Shown here: one piece after another, positions 33,843 to 46,800 of the stretch | Numbering within the stretch: the first letter of the stretch is position 1 | Layout of the letters: each line of letters starts with the position of its first letter | DNA from: Oscheius onirici | Lineage: Eukaryota; Nematoda; Chromadorea; Rhabditida; Rhabditidae | Length of the DNA stretch: 64,000 nt | Assembly: GCA_932521025.1 (NCBI GenBank) | Contig: OW051472.1 | Coordinates: forward strand, 1,364,001 to 1,428,000 | Direction: 5' to 3' | Program-made: the position numbers and the translations under genes | The notes under the pieces: generated by a model | Seen by the model: the letters and a program-made list of their open reading frames with translations, nothing else | What the model was told of the DNA's origin: nothing | Databases searched by the model: none

Positions 33843-34869
33843 AAAATAAAATTTTCTGTTTTACGGCGTTTACGCAACGAGAACAGTATTTGTTAGATAC
33901 TATTTGAAAGACCGTTGTGACTATTCAACAAAAAAGATTTGAGGGATTGCCAGCCGTTTTCGATGACTGCCGCCAAGTTCCAACGGTGCAATTAGCGGTT
34001 TGAGGAACTATGAATATGTTTGAGGAACTAGCCTAAATTAGTGCAAGCTCACGAGTCAAACAAGGAGATGTGGAAACTTTTCTTAAAACTGATATTGATC
34101 GTGGATTTTTCAATGCGACTACCTTTACAACGATTGCCGTGGAGTAGTGCTGAAATTAACAGCAATTCCGAAACAACAAGAAAAATCGGTTTATTTCAAA
34201 GTGCTTCCTCAAATTTTGAGATTTCTACTTTCTGAAAAGGTTCTCTCGACTGTTCTTCAAAGAATTTCATGTGTTTGACTAAACGTTTCATTTGACTCAT
34301 AAAAGTAGTCTTTGAGGAAAAACGTATTATTCTGGTTGACGTTTATGAGAAAGCGCTTTTTTGTTCATTTTCGTGTTTTTGGATGCACCCACTGAAAAAT
34401 AATCGTCTTTCTAAAGAATTCAGTGCATATACAAAAAATAGAAGAATGTTCTCCCAGTCTCTACAGTTTCTTCAGTTTGGAAGAGGCGATACTATACCCT
34501 TTCTGTATTCGTCTTGAGACCCATTTTTCTCACAAATTCAATAATTAGCTGCGTATTCAATTTTTGAGTGGTAAAATGGGTCTCGGAACGAATAGAAAAG
34601 GGGTACGGTATCGGCATCTTCAAAGAAACAGACTATATCCTAAAAACTCTTTTTAGGGCGGTCAGTACATTGAAGAAAAATATGTTCTTCCAGTCTCTTC
34701 CCCCAGAAGAGGCCACCAGCCAACAGATGGTCCAATCATCTTCTCTCTCGAGGCTGCCAAAGCCACGCCCCCGCTTCTTCCCGCCTCTTCTGTAGGCCCC
34801 TCGTTAGGAGCCCCTTGTCAGCTCGTTAGCTCCGTCCAGCGCGCTTCGTTAGCGCTTCTTCTCTACTCC

Positions 34870-37800
34870 ATGGAGGTTCATCCCACGTCGCATTTGCCTT
34901 TTGGCGGCGACTTTCAGGACTCTGTCCTCACACAGTTGGGCGATTTTGGTGCCGCAGTGCGGCAAGATTACGGTAGAGATGCGACGTCGTTTCTGGTTGT
35001 GACGGCCGCTGCGACGGCAGCTTCTACTGGAGGAGAAAATCAGCAACAGCTTGAGCTGGCGGGAGCACAAATGAACGGCGACGAAGATTTCATCTACGGA
35101 CAGCAGGCAATCAAGGTAAAAAGAGGAAACTTGGGAGGGGAGAGAGTCTTGATGAAGTCACTTCACAGAGTCCGAATGTTTCTTTCCTTAGGATGTTTGT
35201 CTCTCAGTCTCTATTATACTTGGGCGTCGAGTCAAAAAGTCGAGTCACGAGCCGATTCGAGTCGAGTTCAGGACGGACCCGAGTCGAGTTGAGTCGATTT
35301 TTTTCACTTTTTTTTTCAAATTCCGCGGCTCAAATACGAAGAAATGAAGAAAATCTTTTGTTATTTCCCGTTTGTTGAGCCAAATAACCTTTGAAAATCA
35401 ACTCGACTCATGACTCTCTCTGTCTCTCAATCTCTATATTCCTTTGTCTCTCTACCTCTCTCTGTCTCTCTAGATTTTCTTCTAGGAATTCTCACCAGAG
35501 ATACTGTAATACCACCATTTCATAGTCGAGAAGACTGTAGCTATGTCCCTTTTTAATACAGCCGACATGACGAAACTACTAGCAAAAGGCTAACATCAAG
35601 AAGCAAAGAAAAGCTTACTGTTGCTGTTATAAGCTGGAGCTGAAACAAAACAAAAAAAAGCAGTAAAAGTTTTTCGAAAGGTTATTTTTCGATTGTGACC
35701 GTGATTCCGACTGACAACATCTCTCATCAATTTCGTCTTCAGTTTTTGTTGAAACCTAGAAAAAGAGTTTATTTTAGTTTAGTCCCAAAAAAGTCGTCAT
35801 AGTGCTCATTTTTTTCGACTTCGTTTACATGAGTAAACTAAAACAATAAAAGTGGAATGAGCAGGGCAAAAAGATCACGAGTTTGAGCACTAGAAGCTAA
35901 AACAACTCGTTTTTTTGCGGTATAAATGCTTGTAAAATGAAAAAAAAACAAAAACGCAATTTCAATAACCGTTTCATCCTTACAACTTTTTGTGAAACTT
36001 CAGTTTTTTTTCAACGTACGATCAATTTTCTCTCTAAAACAGAAACTTTTGGCATTTTTTTTCAAATCATTTACCAGATGACATCGAGCAGATCCAGATA
36101 AAATCAAGCAAACCCAATTGTTACTCTGTACATATAGATCTGAAACAAAGTTTTTGATTTTCGACATTCATTTCCACCAATTTATTGCTCAGATTCAAAA
36201 ATATCTTAGCTGAGTATCCAATTTTTGTGTATAAAAAAGGCGTAAAGGGTCTCGGAGCCAATAAAATAGGGCTTGGTATCGCTCTCTTAAAAAGCGAGAT
36301 CGAATGCAAGCGAGATTGGTCTCTGTCTGTCTGTCTGTAGTGGTCGAGACTAGCGTAACATGCGTAACATCCATCCTCCCGAGGTCGGTAAATTGGTAGT
36401 AGCATGCTACGAAGATAAAGCGTTCTTGGAGTCAGACTTGACACCTGTCCAGATTATAGAACGTAAGCCTGATTTCTCTGGCCCCTCAGATTAGACCCGC
36501 ACGCAATTGAGCTTGCTCTGGCGTTGATTACGGGGTAAACTTTATCTTTATCTTTTATCGCTCGCTTCAAATTAAACAGACTATAGTTTGATTTCTTGCT
36601 TCCTACGCATTCTCCAATCACAAATCCCATTAGCTTCAGTCAGAGATGAAACAAAATGATTTTTTATGGCTAGTAGATTATGTAGAGCTCAGCAAGTCCA
36701 TGTTGTCTTTGTTTCATTTATGATACTTCTGAAACAAACCAGTTCTTTTCCTTTTCGGAATAATACTGGTGCTGAAAAAGTCCTAATTGTTTGAGTTCTT
36801 ATTGACAAAGCAGAAATATATATCCAAAATCCAAAATATATAAAACCGTTTTTAGGAAGACCAGGAGAACTGTTGCTGTTCCTGCGAGTCTCCCATCCAT
36901 GATCGCGTTCTACTACAGGCTAATGGAAGGTTAGTATAGTTTTTTTTCTGTTTTCCTTGAAAATATCAAAAATATTTTGTGAGAAACATTAAAGAACAGT
37001 GTCACGATGAAAAGTAATTAAGCTGACCCTTTGGAAGTTTTGTGGATCAAGAAACCAGTCGGTCCATTTTAGGATAAATGCCAACAACTACAGTAACCTG
37101 TACATACAGTAAGATTTCAAGTCAAAAGGTTACAGTAACTTGTGTACAGTCGGTAAGCCGCTCTACAACACTTGAAATGTCAATAATTTTTCCATTACCT
37201 GGCAAGAAAAAATTGAACAAAACGTCATGGTTCCGGCAACAGAAGTTTTTGGGACCTTTTCTTTCTTCGAAAATTGACAATTTTAGCGCGTCAATGCTCA
37301 GTCTATCTATCGATCAAAAACATCTTCAAGTTTCCTATTAGGAAACTTTGAAACATAAAAAACGGAAAAAATACAAGTTCTGGCACTACACATATCTTTT
37401 TCCCTCGTTTGAAAGTAGGCAATGTTACGAAAGAAAGCATCGACAAAATTGATAAAAACCCAAATAAATTTGAAAAGTTGAAAATTTCAGGTCCTGGCAC
37501 GAGCAATGTCTTCGCTGTTACAGCTGTGGCACCTCCCTTCACAGTCAAACGACCTGTTTTAGTCGGGAAGGGAGCATTTTCTGCAAAGGATGTTATGTCA
37601 GGTTGGTTTTTTTTGGTTTTTTGCATCACCAAAATTTTCTCACTACCTTGACTTCAATTTTTCCGAACTCTATGCTCTTTTACCATTTTTCAGCGTTGAC
37701 CAAGACAGAAGCAAAACAGTGTTCCGTCTACCAATAAGAGGCCTCTGTGAAACATTATCATTTACTTGTTCCCTCCCAGAAAGGACGCCTTATTCTTATT

Positions 37801-40800
37801 CTTTATTTTCTAATCGCGCCTAAAATCGACGAAGGCATCTCTGAAAGTATTCCATTACTCAGTAGTTCGTCTTCAGACGTTCAGAAAGGCCCAAAATACC
37901 TTCGCTACGGGACCATTTGATACTTTACTGGGCTGAATAGCGTAGCTTTCAGTCCAAAATGGGTGTTTTGGGTTACTGCAGACTTTCCTTTTTCTTTTTC
38001 CAGTTGACCTTTCGAACAAACACCGTTTTGAATTCAAAAAATAACGTATCAAAATGGAGAAAACACACCATAAACTGTTCTTAGAAACGTTTATCGGGGT
38101 AAGTGGAATAAGTGAAACAAATCGAATTTTTATACTCATCTTTACAAAATTTATCGAAGACAGTAGACGTAGGCTAATCAGCATGGGCGAAACTGCATCC
38201 CCTTTTCCTTTCCTTTTGTATTTTCTTGACATCGTTGAGAGGTGTTCCTTTTCGAATAATCGTAACTTTTCCTGACTGCTGATAAGTACAAAATGGTCCT
38301 CTTGAGGCCTATTTTACAAAAGTAACAACTGAATTTTCGTCAATTTTTTGTCTAAGGTGACAGTCCCTGATCATTTACGTTTAGGTAACTCATACTCGTT
38401 TAAATAGAGTTATCAAAACAATCATAGTTTTTCCAGGAATGTTACTTTTTCCTAGAAGTTCTTACTGGACTGCCTATTGTAAACATCACACACAGACTGT
38501 CCTATATTTTACTCTTTCGTAAAAATGAATCAGTTCAACCAAAAATCTTTTCTCGCATTTCTAGATCAGTAAAAATGAAAGTTTTTTTTGTATAAAAACT
38601 TCCAGGATTCTTGATCACTTCCCGGAGCTCATATTGGCTAAACATAATGACAGAAACATTCAAAAATTTCAATTCAGTTTTCAGATGTTTCGTTTTCTCT
38701 GGCCTTTTCTTTACAAAAAAGTCTATAGTTCTTCCCTTCAAAAAATTATATTTTCTGTAGTTAAAAATATTATCCTAACCTCGGGTGTCAGGAGGCAGTC
38801 TAGGCTGGCGGGGCATTGGGCAAATTTGATTGCTCCCAATAGGGGGACAGCGGGACGGCAGAAGGGAGAGAGAGAGAAAGGGAGGGGAAATATGAGTTGC
38901 AACCATCTGTAGAGGTGGGAATATTAGGCTAATTTTTTGTGAAAAAGCGACGCACTGACCAAACTGTCTAAAAACGCTTCCTTTACAGGGAGAGTGCAAA
39001 AAATAACATGTCACAGCCGTCATGCAACTAGCGAGCTAAAAAAGAGAAGCAGGTTACCATTAGACGCTGAGACACAAAAGTTTCGAAACCGTAGCCGTAC
39101 AAATAATCTGTAAACGTAAGATTCTCAGGTGAAGATACGCAGCTAAAATTTGGAGTTTTGCTGCGTAACTTTCACTGAGTATCCAACGTCTGCCTGCAAT
39201 AACATGGCACGCAATCAAATTCCCGCCCATTTCTGTTGAAAAAGTTCTATGGCAAAGGGACTGACTCGCGATAAAAATGTTCGATTTGGAAAAGACCACT
39301 GTACAAAAAATCTTGGCTGAGTATTAGTTGTTTACACGTTGTATCAATTTGGCTACAACATACAAACAAAAAAGTTTGCTCAACAGTTATACGACCATGC
39401 CAGGTTTTCGTCTTTTTGTCGCAATACCATCACTTGATTTGCCCAAAAAAGTAGAAGAACTGTACTAACAGTCTTTTTACATTGTTTACTGTTTCATCGC
39501 CGCCACATACATTCTCCAGATTTACAAGATGCTGTGGATTTCGTTTTGTTTCGAACAAAATAGTCTTTTTTACGCCAAATCACCTATTTTTACTGTTACT
39601 CTGGTCTGGTACAGACTGTTCCAGAAGATCCTTCATAGCACCTTTTTTTATGAATGTTTCACTAAATAGTGAAGAAAAAACTTTCTTCCGTATGTGTTCA
39701 CTTGTATCTAAAAAACCCAATCCGGCGTGTCCAAAAAGAGGTCATTACAGTAACCCATTTCTTCGGCGGTATTGACACGTAAATGTAGGCTACTCCTGCT
39801 TTTTGGTGAAGACTGGCTTACTGTAGCTCTTTTGAACAAACCATTCGCCTTTCCTAATCCCCAGTCTCAAAAACATCTGTTTTTGATCGGTCTCTCTCGC
39901 TTACCTAAATCCTTTAGATAATCGCCTAAATCCTCCCGCACTGTCTCTGTCCTCCCCTTCTGTAATGACAGGTTGTCAGGTAGCAATTCTGTTACAGTAA
40001 TCCCGGGCAGAGGAGCACTAATTGTTCAACCAGATCGGCTGACGCAATGAATCCTCTAGCGACAGATGGGCTGGAGACAGGATAGGGCTGGGAATCTTTT
40101 GACATACAATTTTGCAATCTCTCATATTCCAAGAGGAAGTAACATGAAAAAGTTTCTTGAAGACTCTTATAAACTGGGTGAAGCAATAAAAAAGATGTTT
40201 GATGTCTGTAGAATTTGCCAATTTTTTGAACTTAGAAAATTTTGAAAGAGGCTAAAATTGAGAACGTTTCGGGAGATGTAAAAAGTAATTTTAGTTATGC
40301 GGCGACAACTTCGAAAACACTTACGAAGTAGATGAAACTATAGTAAAACTTTTGAGAGTACAAGAGAAGCACAAAAGTAATATCTTGACAGAAACTCGGA
40401 GACTTTTGTAATCAGAGGAAAGCAAGAGAGATGTGTATTTTTGAAGGGAACGCGAAGTGGTATTACTTTAGATTAAACTGGAAGGTTCCTATATATTGAA
40501 GCAAAAAATAGATTCCTATTATGTCGCAAAATGACAGTTCATTCTAAAAACTGAAAAGCATGTTTCAGCTGCATTTGTTTTTTCATAACCAAACAGACAA
40601 CTTCGTCGCCTGGTTTGCGTCGTAGCACCAAAATTTGCTGTCAGTGGACATGGAAACATTAATATTGTGTTCCGATTCACAATGTCGCTGCTTTTTGCTG
40701 CTATCAGTTTTAAAACTTTTGGCTTCAAAGAATCTATATCACCTCCTATTCTTCAGTAAACCTAGATTATTTGGTCTTGATAGTTCGCAAAGTTTCCTAC

Positions 40801-43800
40801 CAGCATTTTTACTATTTACTGAAGTCTTGTCTTCTAGACCCTCTAGACGTCCTCTAGACGCGATACTACTGTTGTTTTGAATTCCAAGAAAACACAATAT
40901 TATATGTTTCAATGAAGAGGTAAAAGAAGAACTAGTTTTTTTGCAGCACTTGGTTTTCGATTTCTTTTCAAAGAAAACGTTAGGAATATCAACTGAACCA
41001 ATCGGTTTACATTCTGAAAAGTACGGTAATTGGCATATTACCCAGTATCCTGACATGTTTTCCTGTAAAGTATGAACTCCGTTTTTATATTCAGGTAAAA
41101 ACATTTCCCAAAAAAAAACTTCAGAAAACTTTGTTTCGTCCACTACAGATATTCACATTTCTGTACCAAAAATACTGAAATTCTGATCTACGAAAGAAAG
41201 TCTTGTCGGCAATTGCCCAGAGAGCCACATGCAGTGGGAGTCCCTTCAAAAGTCAAGTGATGTCCATCTGTCACACCGGCACACTTCCTTTCTCCCCTCC
41301 GACCATAATCCGTTTTTCGGCTGGTTAGTAAGGCAGCGACCGCTTTTGATCCACAAGTGTTTGGCCGATTAGGGAGCCTGCTCATTATCTAATTTACACG
41401 GCTAAGCGGACCGACTGTCGCGTCTCCTTCCGGATTTGAGGGGGTCTTTTGGAGGGAAAATGGGAAGAAACTGTCAGTCACTGTTACTGTTATTATACTT
41501 TTGTCACTGATGCTGTCAGCGGGGCGAGAGGCATGATCGTGCCGAGACTGGACCGACTCGAGCCTCCAAGCCAAAAATTTCAGAACAAACTTTTTCTCAA
41601 AATACCCTGAAGTGCCTGATAACTTCTTCTGACGGTAGTTTTAGTCAATATTTTGGAGTTATCTCACCTTCTTTGCCCACTGAAAAAAGACCATATTTGC
41701 AAAATTTGATTGAAAAATGACATTGCCAAACGGAAAAAGGTGCATATTTTAATTTTAGGAAGCTCGAGACGGCTCGCTTTTTTTGAGTTTGTCGAGCCGA
41801 GCCGCCTCTAGTGCAAAAATCAGGCTCGAAGTATACAGATCAGAACTGTCAGTCACTGTTTCTGTTACTGTTGCTGTCCACAGTTTCAAAGAGTTTTTGT
41901 TTCACGAACACTATAACAGAGTTCTAGTTTTACCTGTTCTGCTTACAAGTCGATCTTCTTTCCAGAAATGCTAAAAATTATGTATTTTTGCTAGAAAAAT
42001 AGTTATTTTTCAGGCAGTACGGAACCAAATGTGCCTCCTGTGACCGTGTCATCCACGCCACGGACTGGGTGAGAAGAGCCAGATCGCTCGTCTTCCATCT
42101 GGCCTGCTTCGTCTGTGATCAGTGTAAAAGGTGCGTTTATTGCTCAAGCTTTATTATTGTAACCGGAACGGAAAATGTTTTATCAGTTGTTTGAAACAAA
42201 AAGAAAATTCAAGCAAGAAGATCAACTAGAGTTATTTTTTTTTCAAAATTTTGCTTCATTCTCACGACATAATGTCGAACTGTTGCAAAGAACACTTCAA
42301 CTTGGTAATAGTAACCATCTAAAAACAAAATTTTGCTACGGAGAAGTGTAATATTTTCCATGAGCCCACGACTATAGGAAACTACGAGCCGTCTTTGACG
42401 GCTGTCGCCGCCCGTTTACTTTTAGCATTCTTATTTTCATCATATTGGAACTCAGCATGGTCGATTACCCTAGAAAAAAAAGACAGACAGACACCGTTGC
42501 TCTTTACTAGGAGAGAGATCAAATGTTTCACACCTTCTATAAACTGGTACATGACTACGAGACGACAATACTTCCATTTTTCCAACAAATTTTGTCAAAA
42601 TAATGTTTACAACACCTTTCCAGAGCTCAAGTTCGAGTTTTCTAGTCTTCACCTATTACTTCGTTCTTTCACAGAGCCTCAGCCCAAGTTTCCCTTCTAT
42701 TCTCTCCTTGTAGCTCTGGTCTAATCAGGGTTGGGTGAACGTTAGTGTTTGAGGACGAACATGGAACTGGCGAATGTTCGTGTTCGCTTGAACAGTGTTC
42801 AAAAGAGCACGAACACGAACATTTTATCCAGTACTAATGGCAATAGCCATAGTGTCTGAATCAAAGGCCTCAAAATTTTTCTTAGCCCCTTGGACACCCT
42901 TCTCATTTCCAGTTTTTTTTACCAACCTTCGATTTTTGTGAAGTTAATCATCAAACGACTGATTCTTACAAAAAAAACTGATTTTTTTCCAAAAGCGCTG
43001 TATTCGAAAATATTTTTGGTTTCACTTTTCCATCAAGACACTGCCTAGTAAGCGAACTTCACTAAAGTCATTAACATTTCATCCCATAACGGCCAACAAA
43101 TATAAAGTTTTAGGTTTCACGTTTTAGCTAATTGTAAGTGTTTAGGCTTTGAAGGTGCACTGATTAGAACAACATTTTCATTTTTCATTTCAATAGAGAG
43201 AAACAGAGAGAAAAGGTCAGAAAGAAAAATTGAAAAAATGAATGTAGCACGAGAAAAATGCAAAAATGAAATTTGCAGTGGGTCCCGCCACGCAGTTGGC
43301 CTATTTCCTCTGCACGGCTATAATGAGACTGTCCCTTTAACATAAACTCGCATGTTCTGAAAAAGTAATCATGTTGTTATCATTGTTTTCTTTAAATAAC
43401 GTTGTTTCCATTGTCGAGTGAAAAATTTACTATCGATATCGAAAACAGCGATATCGATACCGATAGTATCGATATAGGTCGCGATATCGGAATGAAAAAA
43501 ATATCGGTATCGATATCGGTCGCGATATCTCAGGGCACTATCGATATCGGTATCGACCAAAAATGTCACTATCGCTCAACCCTGATAGCCAGCGAACCCA
43601 AAAAAAACGAATAATAAATAACTAGCAATTTCACGCTTCCCACAAGTGCATAAGAGTCAAAGAAACTTCAGTAGGGGTTCAGTGGGTACCAGAACAAAAT
43701 AACACTTTCCAGGCAACTCTCAACCGGAGAAGAATTTGCCCTCCAGGAGTCCCGATTGCTCTGTAAACAGCACTTTATCGAGCTGGTGGAAGGAGACTGT

Positions 43801-46800
43801 GAGTTTTTTCTCCTTTTTAAGCTAGGAATCGAAACTAGTAGGTACGTCGACGCAGAAGCAGAAAACGAAGAGGGTCAGGACGACGTTTGCTGAGGAACAA
43901 CTTCAGATCTTGCAGGTATGCATAGACCACCGAGCAAAAGTCTTCCTCTTTAAAAAAAAAGATTTTCTTGAAACAGAAAAAAACTTCCAACCCAACTACT
44001 TTTAAAAAAGAACAATTATGTTTCTCGAAGCGATTATATGGTCCCAACTTTTTGATGTCACAATTATCCGGTATTTTTTAAGAGAAATAAAACCTTTTTC
44101 ATGCGATTAGTAGCACATTTGACGCCCTTTAGCCCAGGGATGGCAAACCTGGCCGAAAAAGTCGCGGCTAGGATCGCGGCGGGACCCTTGTGGCGGGTTA
44201 CTGTAGCAAATCGATAAAACTCCATTTTTCTTGTAGATTCTTGTACTATATGATATTTTTTTCCCTTTTTACGTTGCAACACGTCATAAAGTCACCAACA
44301 ACGACAATAAAACAAGAAAAAAATTGAGTTTCATTGATTTGCTACAGTAGCCCGCCGCGATCCTAGCCGCCAAACCTGGCCCAACCTGGCCGAACCTGGC
44401 CAGGTTGGGCCAGGTTTGGCGCGCTGTTTACAACCTTTTTTTTGTTTCGCGACTGTTTTACAATAAGTTCACAAGTCGATTTTTTACTGTGAAGACTACC
44501 ACCTTGAGAAAAGCAAATGTCTAATGCGCCTGAAGATAATAAGACTTTCTTGAAACAGAAAAAACTTCCAAATCAAGCACTTTTGAATGAACCAATTATG
44601 TTTCGCGAAGCGATTATTTGGCCACAACTTTTTGATGTCACTATTCTCGTGAGTTTTTTCTAGGGGAATAAATGGTTTTTCATGCGATTAGTAGCACATT
44701 TCACGCTCTTTAGCCTGATTTTTTGTTTCGCGGCTACCTTACAGCAAGATCACAAGTCGATTTTTACTCAGAAAATACCATCTTGAGAAAAGTAAAGCAA
44801 AACAAAGTCTGTTCAACGGAAGAAGACAACAGTAAGCCTAAATTATTATTCCCGCAGGGCCTTGAATGTCTTTGAGCCGCCAGCGATAATCCTCGTAGAC
44901 GACAGTATGTCTTTGGTATGACATTCAGTTCAATCGTTGTAATTTAAAAAGGGGTTCCCTGTGGCGAATGTACGCTTCTCCTGGCGGTAGATCGTCGTAA
45001 TTATTGGGCAAAAAAACTCAAAACAAGGAAATAACTCTTGCAAACTTTCGTGCTTCAAATTCACTAGGTATACTAGAATAATAAAATATGGACGGTCTAC
45101 AGAGAATTCCAACAAGAAAAAGACGAAAAAGAAATGAAATTGTCAGGATCAGAGTCATTTTTGAACTTGGAGTGGTAAAGAATTAGTTGATCGACGATAG
45201 GTTTTGTCAAAGATCGAACTGCAGAACCTAGACAGATTTGGATTAATATATTTGAGGGGGGCCAGAGCGGCGAAAGCCGTCATAGGCGGCTGGACATAGG
45301 GGTCCCGCGCGAAGGAAATAGTCTTCTCTTTTGAACAGACTTTTGTAGCGGACGGATTTGATACCTTTTTTGTTTCGGGTCTTCTGTATACTACGATCAC
45401 AAACCATGTGTTACTGGACCTTTCCCTCTTACGTCTGAAAAAAAATCACGCACTAGCCTATCCTAACAACGAGATTACTTTTCTTCAACCCACGATTCTA
45501 TACCCTTTTTGTTTCCTTATTTCTATCTAGGCGAATCCAAAAGCTGTCCTAACTTCATTGATTATTCCGCTCAAAGTCATCTTGTTGTTCCAAACTTTTC
45601 ACTCCACTTTTTTGTTCCATTCTTCAATTATGTACGAGTCACAGTAGGTTTCTTACTGGAGTTGTCTGAAAACCTTTTCCGTTTGGTTCAACTTTCTGTA
45701 AAAGATGGTTGTTGTTTCACAAACTTCTTATATTAGCATACTTTCCGAAGTCTGTGATGCGTGCACGCACTCTTTTCTTTTCCATTAAAAACCATTTCAT
45801 ATCGGCACTTTCTCAGAAATTTCTGTTTTTCAGTTTTTGTTTCCACAGTCGCTTTGCTATGACATCAAGCGTGAAATTCACTAGTTCTTCTAGTCAAGGA
45901 AGACTAAATTCGACCCACAAAGTATCCAATCAGATTCAAAACCGGCTAAAAATTTTCTAGTTTCACAATTTGCATCAATGCAATTGAGGAGCTTGCAGCT
46001 CACTAGATTGTAGAGTGACAGTTAACCCTATTATTCGCCTTTTCAGAATCACTTCCGCGTCGACAGTAATCCCGACGGTGCCGATTTGGAGAGGATAGCC
46101 AACATGACTGGGCTCTCTAAGCGCGTGACTCAGGTCTGGTTCCAGGTATGTTCTCTCTCTCTGGGTTACTGTAATGAATTAGCGCCAAATTGCTAATTTG
46201 AACCATTCAAAATGGCTATTGACTCGTCTTCTTTTCAGAACTCACGCGCACGACAGAAAAAGTATCAGGGAGGAGGAAAGCAGAGTGACGGGGATGGAAA
46301 TAGATCTTCTCAGGTTAGTTGGGGACAAAAGGGGAGTCCGAAGGAATTGAAACATAGACAATGGGTATTATAAGTAGATTTAGTGAAACATGAAAAATGT
46401 GTGTATTTTGAAGCTAGCTAAGTGAATCTAGCGATGAGGATCCATTGGTCTAACTAACTGTCTAGGAACTTTTTGAACCAAAAATAAACCCGACAAAAAG
46501 TTCTGAACCAACGATTTTTGAGTGGAAATAGTTGAGTTTTTATGAAAAATCTTAAAAATTAGTATATTACGAAGCAGCCAAGAAGTGTCTAGCGATGAAG
46601 ATCCATAGGTCTAGCAGTATATCAACTTTTTGAAAAAAAAAAGTTCCGGACCAACTTTTGAGTGAAACCTTTGTTTAGTGACGCAGCCATGATCAAATGA
46701 GAAAAAGGTCAAGATTGGGGTGGGGACCCTACTAGGATTCCTCCGAATGATCAATTTTACTGACAATTGTAGACAAATCAGCCGATTTTGAAGGAAAAAA

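Larger units (their letters stand above)
35116..36855. other. lim-4 intron 1
   Basis: Contains a GAGTCGAGT repeat patch (35226-35298), a SINE family 2 body (36370-36558) and three minus-strand piRNA-like loci (35582, 36083, 36671). It may also hold lim-4 control elements, which I cannot identify. Confidence 0.6.
43963..44714 (+). repeat. direct duplication split by a MITE
   Basis: 43963-44132 and 44545-44714 match (CTTGAAACAGAAAAAA, ATGCGATTAGTAGCACATTT). The sequence after each also matches (TTTTTTGTTTCGCG, CACAAGTCGATTTTT), except that the first copy is interrupted by the MITE at 44136-44425. Confidence 0.8.

Noticed and set aside
43369-43614. Asp/Ile-rich frames on both strands
   Set aside because: Produced by the TATCGATATCGG satellite.
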